Positions 17,586-25,486 of a DNA stretch of 40,232 nucleotides are shown one piece after another. The notes below the pieces were generated by a model that was given only the letters and a program-made list of their open reading frames with translations, was not told the DNA's origin and made no database searches. The DNA comes from DASUGC01 sp035606665. GTDB taxonomy: Bacteria > Acidobacteriota > Vicinamibacteria > Vicinamibacterales > SCN-69-37. The stretch lies in contig DATNEY010000036.1 of the NCBI GenBank assembly GCA_035606665.1, positions 1 through 40,232 of the forward strand, given 5' to 3'. Position 1 is the stretch's first letter. Each line of letters opens with the position of its first letter. The translations under genes were made by a program, and so were the position numbers.

Positions 17586-17623
17586 CGACAGGTACGTCGG
17601 GGACGTCCCCGACGTACCTGTCG
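17586..17623. terminator. 38-bp perfect palindrome between convergent genes
   Basis: Arms of 19 bp (17586-17604 and 17605-17623) are perfectly complementary with no spacer; the core reads GGGGACGTCCCC. It starts 6 nt after the CHRD stop and ends 5 nt before the cytochrome stop. It probably acts as a bidirectional terminator, though the downstream T run on either side is poor. A perfect match of this length suggests a recently acquired dispersed palindrome or active maintenance. Confidence 0.65.
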
Positions 17624-17627
17624 ATAT

Positions 17628-18929
17628 CTACTTTCTCTTGACCTCGTTCGCCGTCGGAAACGGCGACGCCGGGCGCGGGCCGGCAACGGCGACGGCGCTC
17701 GCCCAATGGTCCGGCGTGTCGTCACTGAGGGCCACCTTGTTGCTCACCGGCTTCACCCCGTGCCGCAAATACGCAATGATCGACAGCAGATCCTCGTCCG
17801 GCATGTGGCGCCATGACGCCCACGGCATGAACGGCCCGAGGTACTTCGGCTCCTTCGGGAAGTTTCCCACGCCAGGTTTCGATGACGTGATCTTCACGTT
17901 GGGCGTCTCTTCGGGCTTCAGGCCGTAGCGCAGCGCGTTGAAAACCTGCTGATCCGTCCAGCGGCCGATTCCTGTCTCCTTGTCCGGCGTGATGTTCTTG
18001 GGCCGGCCCTTGAAACACGGCGCTTTCGGATCCTGAAAACATGGACCGATCACGAACGCCTGGTTATCGCTCGTGATTCCAGCGAGGTAACTCGGCTTCT
18101 CCGGAGACTGCGCGCCGCCGTGGCAGTCGCCGCAGCCATGCTCGAGAACCAGTTGGCGTCCTCGAAGAACCCGCGCGCGCTGGGCGGCCGGCGGCTGCTG
18201 CTCGCTGGCCTGCGGAAACGGCTTGGCAGGATACACGCCGATGTTCTCCGGAACCATCGCGCTCGCCCAGAAGTCCGGGGGGCCTTCGCTGTCGGCGACC
18301 TTATTAACAACGGGCTTCAGTCCACGTTTGAGGTACGCCGCGATCGCACGCAGGTCGGCGTCCGGCATGTGCCGCCACGCGGTCCACGGCATCGGCGGCG
18401 CGACGTAGTGCGGCCGCATCGGAAAGTTGCCCTTGCCGGGTGTCGTGCCCGTGATGACGACGTCCGGCGTGTCCTCGGGGCGCAGACCGAATCGCAGCGC
18501 GTTGAACAACTGACGCTCGGTGAATCGGCCCATGCCGGTCGCCTCGTCAGGCGTCAGGTTGCGCGGGCGCGTCGTGAAGCAGCCTTTCGCTGCCGGATCA
18601 ATGCCGCACGGCGGCGGTCCGATCTTGAAATCGACCGGTGGTTCCGACGCGCCAAGTCCGGCGAGGAAGCCTTTGGCGGCCGGATCGTTGCCTCCGCCGT
18701 GGCACTCGCCGCAGGCGTGACTGATCACCAGGTACCGTCCACGCAGAACGATGTCCTGGCCCGCGGCCGCAGGCTGAGCCGGTTCTTGCGTCGCCCCCTG
18801 CACGATCTCGTCCTCTATTCCAGCGGACGTTGGAACGGACGTACCGACGGCCCGCACGGCGACGGCCGTGACGAACACAAGACCAACGACAAACAACGCA
18901 CTCTTCGACAGTAGATTCGACCGGCGCAT
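17628..18929 (-). CDS. Internally duplicated di-haem cytochrome c
   Basis: The ATG at 18929 follows GGAGG at the right distance; the in-frame ATG at 18974 lies inside a repeat and is rejected. 433 residues: signal anchor (LFVVGLVFVTAVAVRA), then two homologous cytochrome c modules. Module 1 has CGECH (C73, C76, H77) and WRHMPDADLRAIAAYLKRGLKPVVNKVADS. Module 2 has CGDCH (C266, C269, H270) and WRHMPDEDLLSIIAYLRHGVKPVSNKVALS. M188 and M376 in the RHMPD motifs are likely axial ligands. Each module also carries NLTPDEATGMGR/NITPDKETGIGR and LFNALRFGL/VFNALRYGL. It is a periplasmic electron carrier; the partner may be the multicopper oxidase just upstream. Confidence 0.9.
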   Translation of the reverse strand: MRRSNLLSKSALFVVGLVFVTAVAVRAVGTSVPTSAGIEDEIVQGATQEPAQPAAAGQDIVLRGRYLVISHACGECHGGGNDPAAKGFLAGLGASEPPVDFKIGPPPCGIDPAAKGCFTTRPRNLTPDEATGMGRFTERQLFNALRFGLRPEDTPDVVITGTTPGKGNFPMRPHYVAPPMPWTAWRHMPDADLRAIAAYLKRGLKPVVNKVADSEGPPDFWASAMVPENIGVYPAKPFPQASEQQPPAAQRARVLRGRQLVLEHGCGDCHGGAQSPEKPSYLAGITSDNQAFVIGPCFQDPKAPCFKGRPKNITPDKETGIGRWTDQQVFNALRYGLKPEETPNVKITSSKPGVGNFPKEPKYLGPFMPWASWRHMPDEDLLSIIAYLRHGVKPVSNKVALSDDTPDHWASAVAVAGPRPASPFPTANEVKRK

Positions 18930-18948
18930 CCCGACCTCCGTTTTTGGA

Positions 18949-19042
18949 CCGAGGGGCTCTGCCCCTGCGGGCACCCCTACGGCGTCGCTCGTGGGGCCCC
19001 AATGCCCCAGTCCGCTCCGCCGGTTCGCTCGCTAGCGCTCGC
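18949..19042 (-). repeat. Dispersed intergenic repeat, copy A
   Basis: Read on the minus strand, it runs from GAGCGAGCGCTAGCGAGCGA through GGCGGAGCGGACTGGGGC, GGGGCCCCACGAGCGACGCC and GTAGGGGTGCCCGCAGGGGC to the closing hairpin AGGGGC-aga-GCCCCT (18966-18952). It fills the space between the multicopper oxidase stop and the cytochrome ribosome site and points at the cytochrome start. It is closely similar to copy B (22691-22789) and shares its layout with the array at 30333-30580. Confidence 0.8.
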
Positions 19043-20515
19043 TCAACGAAGCAACTCCAGAATTCCCATCATTCCCATGTCTTCGTGGTCCAGGATGTGG
19101 CAGTGGAACATCCACTTTCCCGGGTGGTTCTCGAACCGCACCGCGATCCGCACCTTGCCATGCTTCGGCACGTTCACTGAATCCTTCCAGCTCAGGTACG
19201 GCTCGGGAATGCCGTCGCGATCGAGCACCTGAAACTGGAAGCCGTGCAGGTGGAAGGGATGGTCCATCGTCACCACGTTCTCGATCTGCCAGATCTCGGT
19301 CGTGTTCAGGCGGCCGCGCACGTCCACCCGCTTCATGTCCATGGTCTTGTTGTTGATCATTCCCTGGCTGAAGACGATCGTGCGGCGCGCGGCGACGGTC
19401 CTGATGTCAATCGGACGCACGGCGCGCATCGATTGCGGGACGATGAGGGCGGGCACTGGCGTGTCTGTCGTGGTCTTGATCTCGATGAGATCGTGCGGCT
19501 GCTCCCAGTCTGTGGGGCGCGTCTGCGGCGAGTACCGATCGTAGGGAAGCGTCCGGAGCGTGGTGCGGCTGCCGGGCGCACCGCCGCGCACCAGGAATTC
19601 AACGCGTTCCGAATTGGCGAGCAGCAGTTCGTCGACTTCGCGCGGTTTTTCGAACAGCCCGCCATCGTCTCCGACGTGGATCAGCTTCTGGCCGGGAACG
19701 GTCAGCCGGTAAACCCGCGCCGACGCGGCGTTGATGATGCGGAGGCGCTGCAGCTCGCCCGGGCGGATCGCCATCGACGGCATCGTGTGGCCGTTGATGA
19801 AGAAGACGTCGCCCTCGCGTCCGTTCTGCGCGTCGAGGTTCCCGGCGGCCGACATGTGGTCGGGCAGGTCGACGGCGCCGTCAGGCGTGAACCGGTTGTC
19901 TGAAAGAACCAGCAGCCGTTCGGGAATTCCCTCGAGCGGATCTTTCGGAGGCCGCACGATGAGCGCGCCGTACAGGCCCCTCGAGACCTGCTCCGTCGTC
20001 GTCATGTCGGGATGCGGGTGGTACCAGTACGTACCCGCGGATCCCGGCTGCAGGCGGAACACGTAGTCGCGGCTGGCGCCGGGCAACACGGGATTCAGCG
20101 GACTGCCGTCTGAAGTCGCCGGCAAATGAAGCCCGTGCCAGTGCACGGTCGTCGCCTGCTTGAGCTTGTTCGTGAAGTGAATGGTGACGAGGTCGCCCTC
20201 GCGCAGCTCGATCGTCGGGCCGGGCACCATGCCGTTGTACGCCCAGGCCTCCGTCGGCTTGCCGGGCACCAGCTCGAGACGCGTCGGCGACGCGGTCAGG
20301 TTCAATTCGACGACACCGGGCTTCGCTGAGATGTTCTGGAGGATCGCGGGAACCGGCCAGTTGTCGGCGGGTAGCGGATGCGCGTTTGGCGATGGAGCTC
20401 CGGTGAACTCACCAAGGGCCCAGGGTGTCGCGAAAGTCGCGAAGACGAGAGGGACTGCGGCGAGCCACCCACGATGGGAAAACATGGCGACAAGAGGATA
20501 CACGACCCGCATCAT
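19043..20515 (-). CDS. Laccase-type multicopper oxidase
   Basis: 490 residues with three cupredoxin domains. All copper motifs are intact: HWHG (H125, H127), YHPHP (H166, H168), HPFHLHGF (H419, H422, H424) and HCHILDHEDMGMM (H471, C472, H473, H477, axial M480). The N-terminal hydrophobic stretch (GWLAAVPLVFATFATPWALG) is a signal sequence. It oxidises organic substrates or Cu(I) and reduces O2 to water in the periplasm. There is no Met-rich insert of the CueO type, so a specific cuprous-oxidase role is not shown. ATGATG gives two possible starts (20515 or 20512). A GATAAC -10 candidate lies 8 nt upstream and overlaps the promoter of the divergent gene. Confidence 0.93.
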   Translation of the reverse strand: MMRVVYPLVAMFSHRGWLAAVPLVFATFATPWALGEFTGAPSPNAHPLPADNWPVPAILQNISAKPGVVELNLTASPTRLELVPGKPTEAWAYNGMVPGPTIELREGDLVTIHFTNKLKQATTVHWHGLHLPATSDGSPLNPVLPGASRDYVFRLQPGSAGTYWYHPHPDMTTTEQVSRGLYGALIVRPPKDPLEGIPERLLVLSDNRFTPDGAVDLPDHMSAAGNLDAQNGREGDVFFINGHTMPSMAIRPGELQRLRIINAASARVYRLTVPGQKLIHVGDDGGLFEKPREVDELLLANSERVEFLVRGGAPGSRTTLRTLPYDRYSPQTRPTDWEQPHDLIEIKTTTDTPVPALIVPQSMRAVRPIDIRTVAARRTIVFSQGMINNKTMDMKRVDVRGRLNTTEIWQIENVVTMDHPFHLHGFQFQVLDRDGIPEPYLSWKDSVNVPKHGKVRIAVRFENHPGKWMFHCHILDHEDMGMMGILELLR

Positions 20516-20523
20516 GCCGGTGC

Positions 20524-20531
20524 GTTATCAT
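20524..20531. promoter_or_regulatory. Overlapping divergent -10 boxes
   Basis: Plus strand TATCAT (20526-20531) ends 8 nt before the GTG at 20540. Minus strand GATAAC (20529-20524) ends 8 nt before the ATG at 20515. The two hexamers share four base pairs, so the two polymerases could not bind at once. The start codons are only 24 bp apart. Each -35 would lie inside the opposite gene, and neither is a good match. Confidence 0.5.
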
Positions 20532-20539
20532 CAGCCGCC

Positions 20540-21754
20540 GTGTCCGACAGGAAGCCCCAGCTCCTGCTGGCGTGCGCCACCGTTCTCTGCGTTGTCGCGC
20601 TCTACCTCAAGCAGCCCCACATCTTTGCGCTGCCGCAGTTCTACGCTGAGGACGGCCGCTTCTTTTTCGCCGACGCGTATAACGAGGGCTGGAGAAGCCT
20701 GTTCTACACGGCCAACGGCTACTTCCACCTCCTTCCCCGGCTGCTCGCGAATCTGACGCTGACGCTCGGCGTGCCCTACGCCTACATTCCGGCGGTCTTC
20801 GTCTACGGCTGCCTGCCGATCTACTTCATCCTCTGGCTCAAGATATTCACGCGGCTGCAGCTCGCGCCGGAGGCGAAGCTGTTTCTGGCGCTCTCCACCG
20901 TGCTCGTGCCGCTCGGCAACGAGATTTTCATGAATCAGACCAACGTCCAGTGGGTGATGGCGCTGATTCCGGTCGTGCTGTTCTGCGGCGACGCGCCGCA
21001 GCGGCCGTGGAGCCGGATCGCTGACTACGGACTGCTGGTGCTGTGCGTCTTCACCGGGCCGTATGTGCTGTTCCTGTTGCCTGTCTTCGTACTGATTACG
21101 GTGCTCGAAAGGCGCGTGTCCAGTCGATGGCTGTTCCTCGGCATCTGTGCCGTCGCGATGACCGCTTGCCTCTTCACGCTGGCGCATTTCGGGACAGTCG
21201 ATCGCATCCGTGGTGCGACCCGTTGGACGTGGTACGGCTGGGCGCGGCTGGCCTTTCGGTCGTACTACTTTCCAGTGTTCTCGACGTACGTGGATGAGGC
21301 GCCGGAGTGGGCGGTTGTCGCGATGGCGGCCGTGCTGCCGATCCTGCTGGCGTTCGCCGGCCGCGCCGTCGCGCGCTCGAAGAACCGCTTTGCGCGCGTC
21401 GCATTTACCGCCGGCCTGCTGCTTTTCTTCGCCACGGCGGTCAGCTACGGCCGCAATCCTGACCTGCCGTCGCCGTTCGCCAGCGCCATCCGCAACTTCT
21501 ATCTGCCGATGGTCTTGCTGCTCTGGTCGCTCATCGCGATTACCAGGTTCGAGCGGCGGCGAATCGCGGCGCTGACGGTCGCGTTCGCCTGGTTTGCGGT
21601 GCAGATCTCCTTCATTCCCGAGTCACGCCGGATTCCCGACCTGCGCTGGGAGGTTTATGCCGAGCGGCTCAAGTCCGGCGCGGCGATGAAGATCCCAATC
21701 ACGCCGGCCGGCTGGAACATGGAACTTCGGGAACGAACGAGCCCGCCGCGCTGA
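20540..21754 (+). CDS. Polytopic membrane protein, GT-C glycosyltransferase-like
   Basis: A GTG start at 20540 gives 404 residues. Longer in-frame starts run back through the divergent oxidase gene and are rejected. About nine to ten hydrophobic helices are present. The first loop after helix 1 is QFYAEDGRFFFADAYNEGW, rich in acidic residues where GT-C enzymes hold their metal/phosphate-binding Asp/Glu. TANGYFHLLPRLLANL follows, and later comes EIFMNQTNVQWVMALIP. GT-C enzymes move sugars from polyprenyl phosphates at the outer face of the membrane. That assignment is an inference from layout; no named family is recognised. There is no sugar-related gene nearby. Confidence 0.72.
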   Translation: MSDRKPQLLLACATVLCVVALYLKQPHIFALPQFYAEDGRFFFADAYNEGWRSLFYTANGYFHLLPRLLANLTLTLGVPYAYIPAVFVYGCLPIYFILWLKIFTRLQLAPEAKLFLALSTVLVPLGNEIFMNQTNVQWVMALIPVVLFCGDAPQRPWSRIADYGLLVLCVFTGPYVLFLLPVFVLITVLERRVSSRWLFLGICAVAMTACLFTLAHFGTVDRIRGATRWTWYGWARLAFRSYYFPVFSTYVDEAPEWAVVAMAAVLPILLAFAGRAVARSKNRFARVAFTAGLLLFFATAVSYGRNPDLPSPFASAIRNFYLPMVLLLWSLIAITRFERRRIAALTVAFAWFAVQISFIPESRRIPDLRWEVYAERLKSGAAMKIPITPAGWNMELRERTSPPR

Positions 21755-21765
21755 AATTCGGCCGG

Positions 21766-21783
21766 TTCAGACAGAATTCAGAC
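21766..21783 (+). promoter_or_regulatory. Second TTCAGAC tandem box
   Basis: TTCAGAC at 21766-21772 and 21777-21783, an exact heptamer repeat with 11-bp period. It resembles the box at 7985-8002 (minus strand TTCAGAC-N4-TTCAG). It lies 64 bp before the ankyrin gene in the 93-bp gap. By eye these are the only two such tandem sites in the window. Confidence 0.45.
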
Positions 21784-21847
21784 GCTGTCGATTGAACGGC
21801 GACTGCGTCCGCGCCGAACATCGCGTCCTCTATGACAGGAGGTTCCG

Positions 21848-22684
21848 ATGTCAGTCTCGCGCCGCACATTCCTTGAAGCTACGCCGTTCGTGCTCGCCCC
21901 TGCGATATGGCCGCAGGCCTCCGTGCCCTCCGCTCCACTTCCTCCGTCCTCCTCCCTGTCCTCCACCTTTCCGACGCAATCCCCGGATTTGGCGAGGGAA
22001 ATGGTTGCCGTCTCCCATAGCAACATTGGCCGCGTGAAAGAGTTGCTGGCCCTCCACCCGACGCTTTCCCGCGCGTCCTGGGACTGGGGCTTCGGAGATT
22101 GGGAGGATGCGCTCGGCGCCGCATCGCATGTCGGCAATCGTGAGATCGCCACGGTGCTCATCGCAAACGGGGCGCGTCCGACGATCTTTTCAGCGGCGAT
22201 GTTCGGTCACCTCGACACGGTGAAGGCCTTCATCGCGGCGTCACCCGGCATCGAGGCCACGCCCGGGCCGCACGGGATTACGCTGTTGCGCCACGCGATG
22301 GCCGGCGGCCCCGCGTCTGAATCGGTCGTCGAGTACCTGAAGACGCTGCCGCTCGCCGACCGCAGGCCCGAAACGCAGCCAATCGCACCCGAGGGACTGG
22401 CGGCCCTCGCCGGTGACTACGTCTACGGCACCGGCCCCGACGAGCGCATCATCATCGCGGTGACCGCGAACGGCGTACTGACGTTCACTCGCGCAAAAGG
22501 CTCCGCCCGCAACCTCTTTCACGTCGGCGATCGCGCGTTCTTTCCCGTCGGTGCGCCGCTCGTGCGCATCAAGTTCCGTGAAACGAGCGGCGGAATGTCG
22601 CTCACCGTGCACGATCCCGGCCTCATCGTCGAAGCCAAAAGGACCTCGGGAGTCGTTCTAGGATTCAGATCGGATCACGCATGA
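21848..22684 (+). CDS. Exported ankyrin-repeat protein
   Basis: 278 residues. The N-terminus (VSRRTFLEATPFVLAPAIW) is a twin-arginine signal. After a Ser/Pro-rich linker come ankyrin-like helix pairs: AVSHSNIGRVKELLALHPTL, ALGAASHVGNREIATVLIANGARP, AAMFGHLDTVKAFIAASPGI and HGITLLRHAMAGGPASESVVEYL. The last 90 residues (LAALAGDYVYGTGPDERIIIAVT...VRIKFRE) form a beta-rich domain of the kind often fused to such proteins. A very strong Shine-Dalgarno sequence (AGGAGG) is 5 nt before the ATG. It likely binds a periplasmic partner. The TTCAGAC box upstream may link it to the two-component system at 8 kb. Confidence 0.83.
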   Translation: MSVSRRTFLEATPFVLAPAIWPQASVPSAPLPPSSSLSSTFPTQSPDLAREMVAVSHSNIGRVKELLALHPTLSRASWDWGFGDWEDALGAASHVGNREIATVLIANGARPTIFSAAMFGHLDTVKAFIAASPGIEATPGPHGITLLRHAMAGGPASESVVEYLKTLPLADRRPETQPIAPEGLAALAGDYVYGTGPDERIIIAVTANGVLTFTRAKGSARNLFHVGDRAFFPVGAPLVRIKFRETSGGMSLTVHDPGLIVEAKRTSGVVLGFRSDHA

Positions 22685-22690
22685 TCACAA

Positions 22691-22789
22691 CGAGCGAGTG
22701 GTAGCGAGCGAGTCGGCGGAGCGGAGCGGGGCGATGGGGTCCCCGCGAGCGACGCCGTCGGGGTGCCCGCAGGGGCGAAGCCCCTCGGA
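22691..22789 (+). repeat. Dispersed intergenic repeat, copy B
   Basis: From CGAGCGAGTGGTAGCGAGCG through GGCGGAGCGGAGCGGGGCG, GCGAGCGACGCCGTCGGGGT and GCCCGCAGGGGCGAAGCCCC to TCGGAG. It closes with the hairpin GGGGC-gaa-GCCCC and supplies the GGAG that precedes the ATG at 22797 by 7 nt. Same orientation relative to the downstream gene as copies A and C. Confidence 0.8.
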
Positions 22790-22796
22790 GATAAGA

Positions 22797-23660
22797 ATGA
22801 GATTTGGCGAGTTCGACGTTGATGCGGCTTCCGGCGTGCTGACCCGTGCCGGGAGCCGCGTCAAGCTTCAGGATCTTCCTTTCCGCCTGCTCGTCGCGCT
22901 GCTCCGGCGTCCCGGGGACGTCGTGACGCGTGAGGAATTGCGCGCGGAGCTCTGGGGCGCCGAGACCTTCGTGGACGCCGAGGCGGGTCTCAACACGGCG
23001 ATTGGCAAGCTCCGCGAAGCGCTTGGTGACAACGCAGAAACACCGCGGCTCATCCAGACGCTGCCGAAGCGCGGCTATCGTTTCATTGGCACGCTGGTCC
23101 AGGTGCAGCCCCGAAGTGGCGATGCGACGGCTGAACAGGCAGCGCGGCGGCCGGCGTCGCTCGAGCCGAGTCGACGCGCGGTCTTCGGGTTGCTGGCGCT
23201 GACGTTTATCGTGATGGCACTCACCGGATACCGCGCCTATTCCACTCCCGGCCGCGTCACGCTCGCCGTCGTCCGCTTCCACAACGAGACCGGCGACGCT
23301 GCCTTCGATCGCCTCGCAGGCACACTCACCGATGCTGTCGTCGTCGCGCTCGCGCAGGATCCAGAGTACGCAGTGATCGGCAACTCGCCGCTGCTTCGCA
23401 CCGATCGCATCTTCCAGGACGTGCGCCGCATCGGCGATGCGCTGAATGCGGATTTTGTCGTGCTGGGTCAGCTGCAGAAGGGGGATGCGGGGCTTCTGGT
23501 GCGTGCGCATTTCATCCGGCCGACGGACGACAAGCACTTCTGGGCGAACAAGATAGACATCGAGGGCGCGCCGGATACCGAGGCGCGCGTGACGGCGATG
23601 GTCACCGGAGGCGTGGCGGTGGGCTTGAAACGCGCGGCCGAGCCCGGCGCCGGCCGGTAA
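22797..23660 (+). CDS. Membrane-anchored winged-helix regulator (CadC-like layout)
   Basis: 287 residues from the ATG at 22797 (GGAG 7 nt upstream; the longer frame from 22698 reads through a repeat). Residues 1-100 form an OmpR-type winged helix (FGEFDVDAASGVLTRAGSRVKL, FRLLVALLRRPGDVVTREELRAELW, LNTAIGKLREALGD, LPKRGYRFIG). A basic linker and one membrane span (about 128-147, VFGLLALTFIVMALTGYRAY) lead to a periplasmic domain of about 135 residues. That domain (VTLAVVRFHNETGDAAFDRLAGTLTDAVVVALAQ, IGDALNADFVVLGQLQ) is typical for the TolB-N/FlgO-like part of such sensors. It has no receiver domain, so it acts as a one-component membrane sensor. Target genes are unknown. Confidence 0.87.
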   Translation: MRFGEFDVDAASGVLTRAGSRVKLQDLPFRLLVALLRRPGDVVTREELRAELWGAETFVDAEAGLNTAIGKLREALGDNAETPRLIQTLPKRGYRFIGTLVQVQPRSGDATAEQAARRPASLEPSRRAVFGLLALTFIVMALTGYRAYSTPGRVTLAVVRFHNETGDAAFDRLAGTLTDAVVVALAQDPEYAVIGNSPLLRTDRIFQDVRRIGDALNADFVVLGQLQKGDAGLLVRAHFIRPTDDKHFWANKIDIEGAPDTEARVTAMVTGGVAVGLKRAAEPGAGR

Positions 23661-23704
23661 GACCCGGCGGAACCCGGCCGGTCGCCGGGGAGTATTGTTC
23701 AGAG

Positions 23705-25486
23705 ATGCCCACTCCACTCCGCCTCTGGCCCGGCGTTGCTTTGGTCGTCCTTCAGTGGACCCTCAAGGTGGGTGTGCCTCTGGTGGCGCCGGACTATGCG
23801 ATGTTCGGCCTCTTCGGCGCCATCATTTGCGGCCTGTTCGTGCTGCTCTGGTGGCTGTTCTTCAGCCGCGCGCCCTGGCTCGAGCGCATCGGCGTCCTCG
23901 CGGTGATGGCGGTCGCGGTCTGGGCAACCTACTCCCTCGTTGACATCTCCATCGCAGGCGGCGCTATGGGCAACCTTCTGTGGATCAGCTCCATTCCGGT
24001 CCTCAGTCTCGCGCTCGTCGCTGCGTGCGTCGTGGCCCGCTACAAGGGAGTCGCGACACGGCGCGCGCTCACGGCAGTCGCCATCGTGCTCGCGTGCGGA
24101 TGGTTCACGCTTCTCAGAACTGGCGGCGTGTCCGGAGACGGCGCTGGGGACTTCCACTGGCGATGGACGCCGACACCGGAGCAGAAGTTACTGGCGGCAG
24201 CGCCCGAACCGCCGATCGTTCCGCCGGCACCCGCACCTACGGCCATTACGCCGGCGCCAACGCCGCTGCCACCGGCGGCTGACACCAAGACAGTCATCAC
24301 ACCGCCGGCTCCCAGCGCCCCGGCTGAATGGCCAGGCTTCCGCGGACCATCACGAGACGATGTGATTCGCGGCCTCACGATCGAGACGGACTGGACGAGC
24401 AAGCCGCCCGTAGAAATGTGGCGGAAGCCGATCGGTCCTGGCTGGTCGTCGTTCGCGGTGCAGGGCAATCAGATCTTCACGCAGGAACAGCGCGGCGACG
24501 ATGAAATTGTTTCGAGCTACGACATCACAACCGGTGCGCTGGTGTGGATGCACAAGGATCGCGCGAGGTTCTACGAATCCAACGCCGGTCCCGGGCCGCG
24601 CGGAACTCCTGCCGTCGGTCTCGGCCGTGTGTACTCTGTTGGCGCTACCGGCATCCTGAACGCGCTCGATGCGCGCAACGGCGCCGTGGTGTGGTCGCGC
24701 AACGCAGTGACAGACACCGGCGCTACGATTCCTGGCTGGGGCATCGCCGGATCGCCCATCCTCGCCGGGGACACGGTCATCGTTGCGGCCTCGGGCCGGC
24801 TTGCGGCGTACGACGCGGCGACGGGCAAGCCCCGCTGGTCAGGACCAACCAACCGCGGCGGCAGCTACAGCTCGCCGCACCTCATGACCATCAACGGTCT
24901 TGAGCAACTGCTGATGCAGAGCGGCGCCGGCCTGACGAGTGTTTCGCCGGTCGATGGCAAGGTGATCTGGCAGCACGATTGGGAAGGCGTTCCCATGCTC
25001 CAGCCGGTTCGTATTGGAGACGCGGACCTCCTCGTAGCTGCCGGCGACATGATGGGCGGCATCGGCACGCGCCGCATCAGCGTGGCGTCGTCATCCGGCT
25101 GGTCGGCGGAAGAGAAATGGACGTCGCGCGGTCTCAAGCCCTATTTCAGCGACATCGTTGCGCATAGCGGCTATGCGTACGGCTTCGACGGCAACATCCT
25201 CTCGTGCATCGATCTGAAAGACGGCGCGCGCAAATGGAAGGGTGGCCGCTATGGAAGCGGTCAGCTCGTGCTGCTCGCGGATCAGGATCTGCTTCTGGTG
25301 CTGGCTGAAGAAGGTGACATCGCACTGGTGAAAGCGACGCCGGACGGATTCACCGAAGTCGCGCGGCATCCTGCCATTGAAGGCAAGACCTGGAATCATC
25401 TGGTCGTCGTGCGGGACGTGCTCCTCGTGAGGAACGGCGAGGAGATGGTGGCGTTCAGGATTGCTCGTCCTTCAGGTTCTCGCTGA
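23705..25486 (+). CDS. Membrane-anchored PQQ-like beta-propeller protein
   Basis: 593 residues. About five hydrophobic segments occupy 7-136 (for example FGLFGAIICGLFVLLWWLFF and IPVLSLALVAACVVARY). A Pro/Ala-rich linker (about 160-205) follows, then WPGFRGPSRDDV and a PQQ-like propeller with repeated blades: SYDITTGALVWMHKD, NALDARNGAVVWSRN, AYDAATGKPRWSG, SPVDGKVIWQHDW, SCIDLKDGARKWKGG. The WPGFRGP start is typical for such propellers in Acidobacteriota and Planctomycetes. Catalytic PQQ-dehydrogenase residues are not evident, so it is probably a scaffold or binding protein. TATTGT, 6 nt before the ATG, may be a -10 box. The TM-linker-propeller layout resembles membrane-bound quinoprotein dehydrogenases, but this is only a similarity in layout. 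Confidence 0.85.
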   Translation: MPTPLRLWPGVALVVLQWTLKVGVPLVAPDYAMFGLFGAIICGLFVLLWWLFFSRAPWLERIGVLAVMAVAVWATYSLVDISIAGGAMGNLLWISSIPVLSLALVAACVVARYKGVATRRALTAVAIVLACGWFTLLRTGGVSGDGAGDFHWRWTPTPEQKLLAAAPEPPIVPPAPAPTAITPAPTPLPPAADTKTVITPPAPSAPAEWPGFRGPSRDDVIRGLTIETDWTSKPPVEMWRKPIGPGWSSFAVQGNQIFTQEQRGDDEIVSSYDITTGALVWMHKDRARFYESNAGPGPRGTPAVGLGRVYSVGATGILNALDARNGAVVWSRNAVTDTGATIPGWGIAGSPILAGDTVIVAASGRLAAYDAATGKPRWSGPTNRGGSYSSPHLMTINGLEQLLMQSGAGLTSVSPVDGKVIWQHDWEGVPMLQPVRIGDADLLVAAGDMMGGIGTRRISVASSSGWSAEEKWTSRGLKPYFSDIVAHSGYAYGFDGNILSCIDLKDGARKWKGGRYGSGQLVLLADQDLLLVLAEEGDIALVKATPDGFTEVARHPAIEGKTWNHLVVVRDVLLVRNGEEMVAFRIARPSGSR

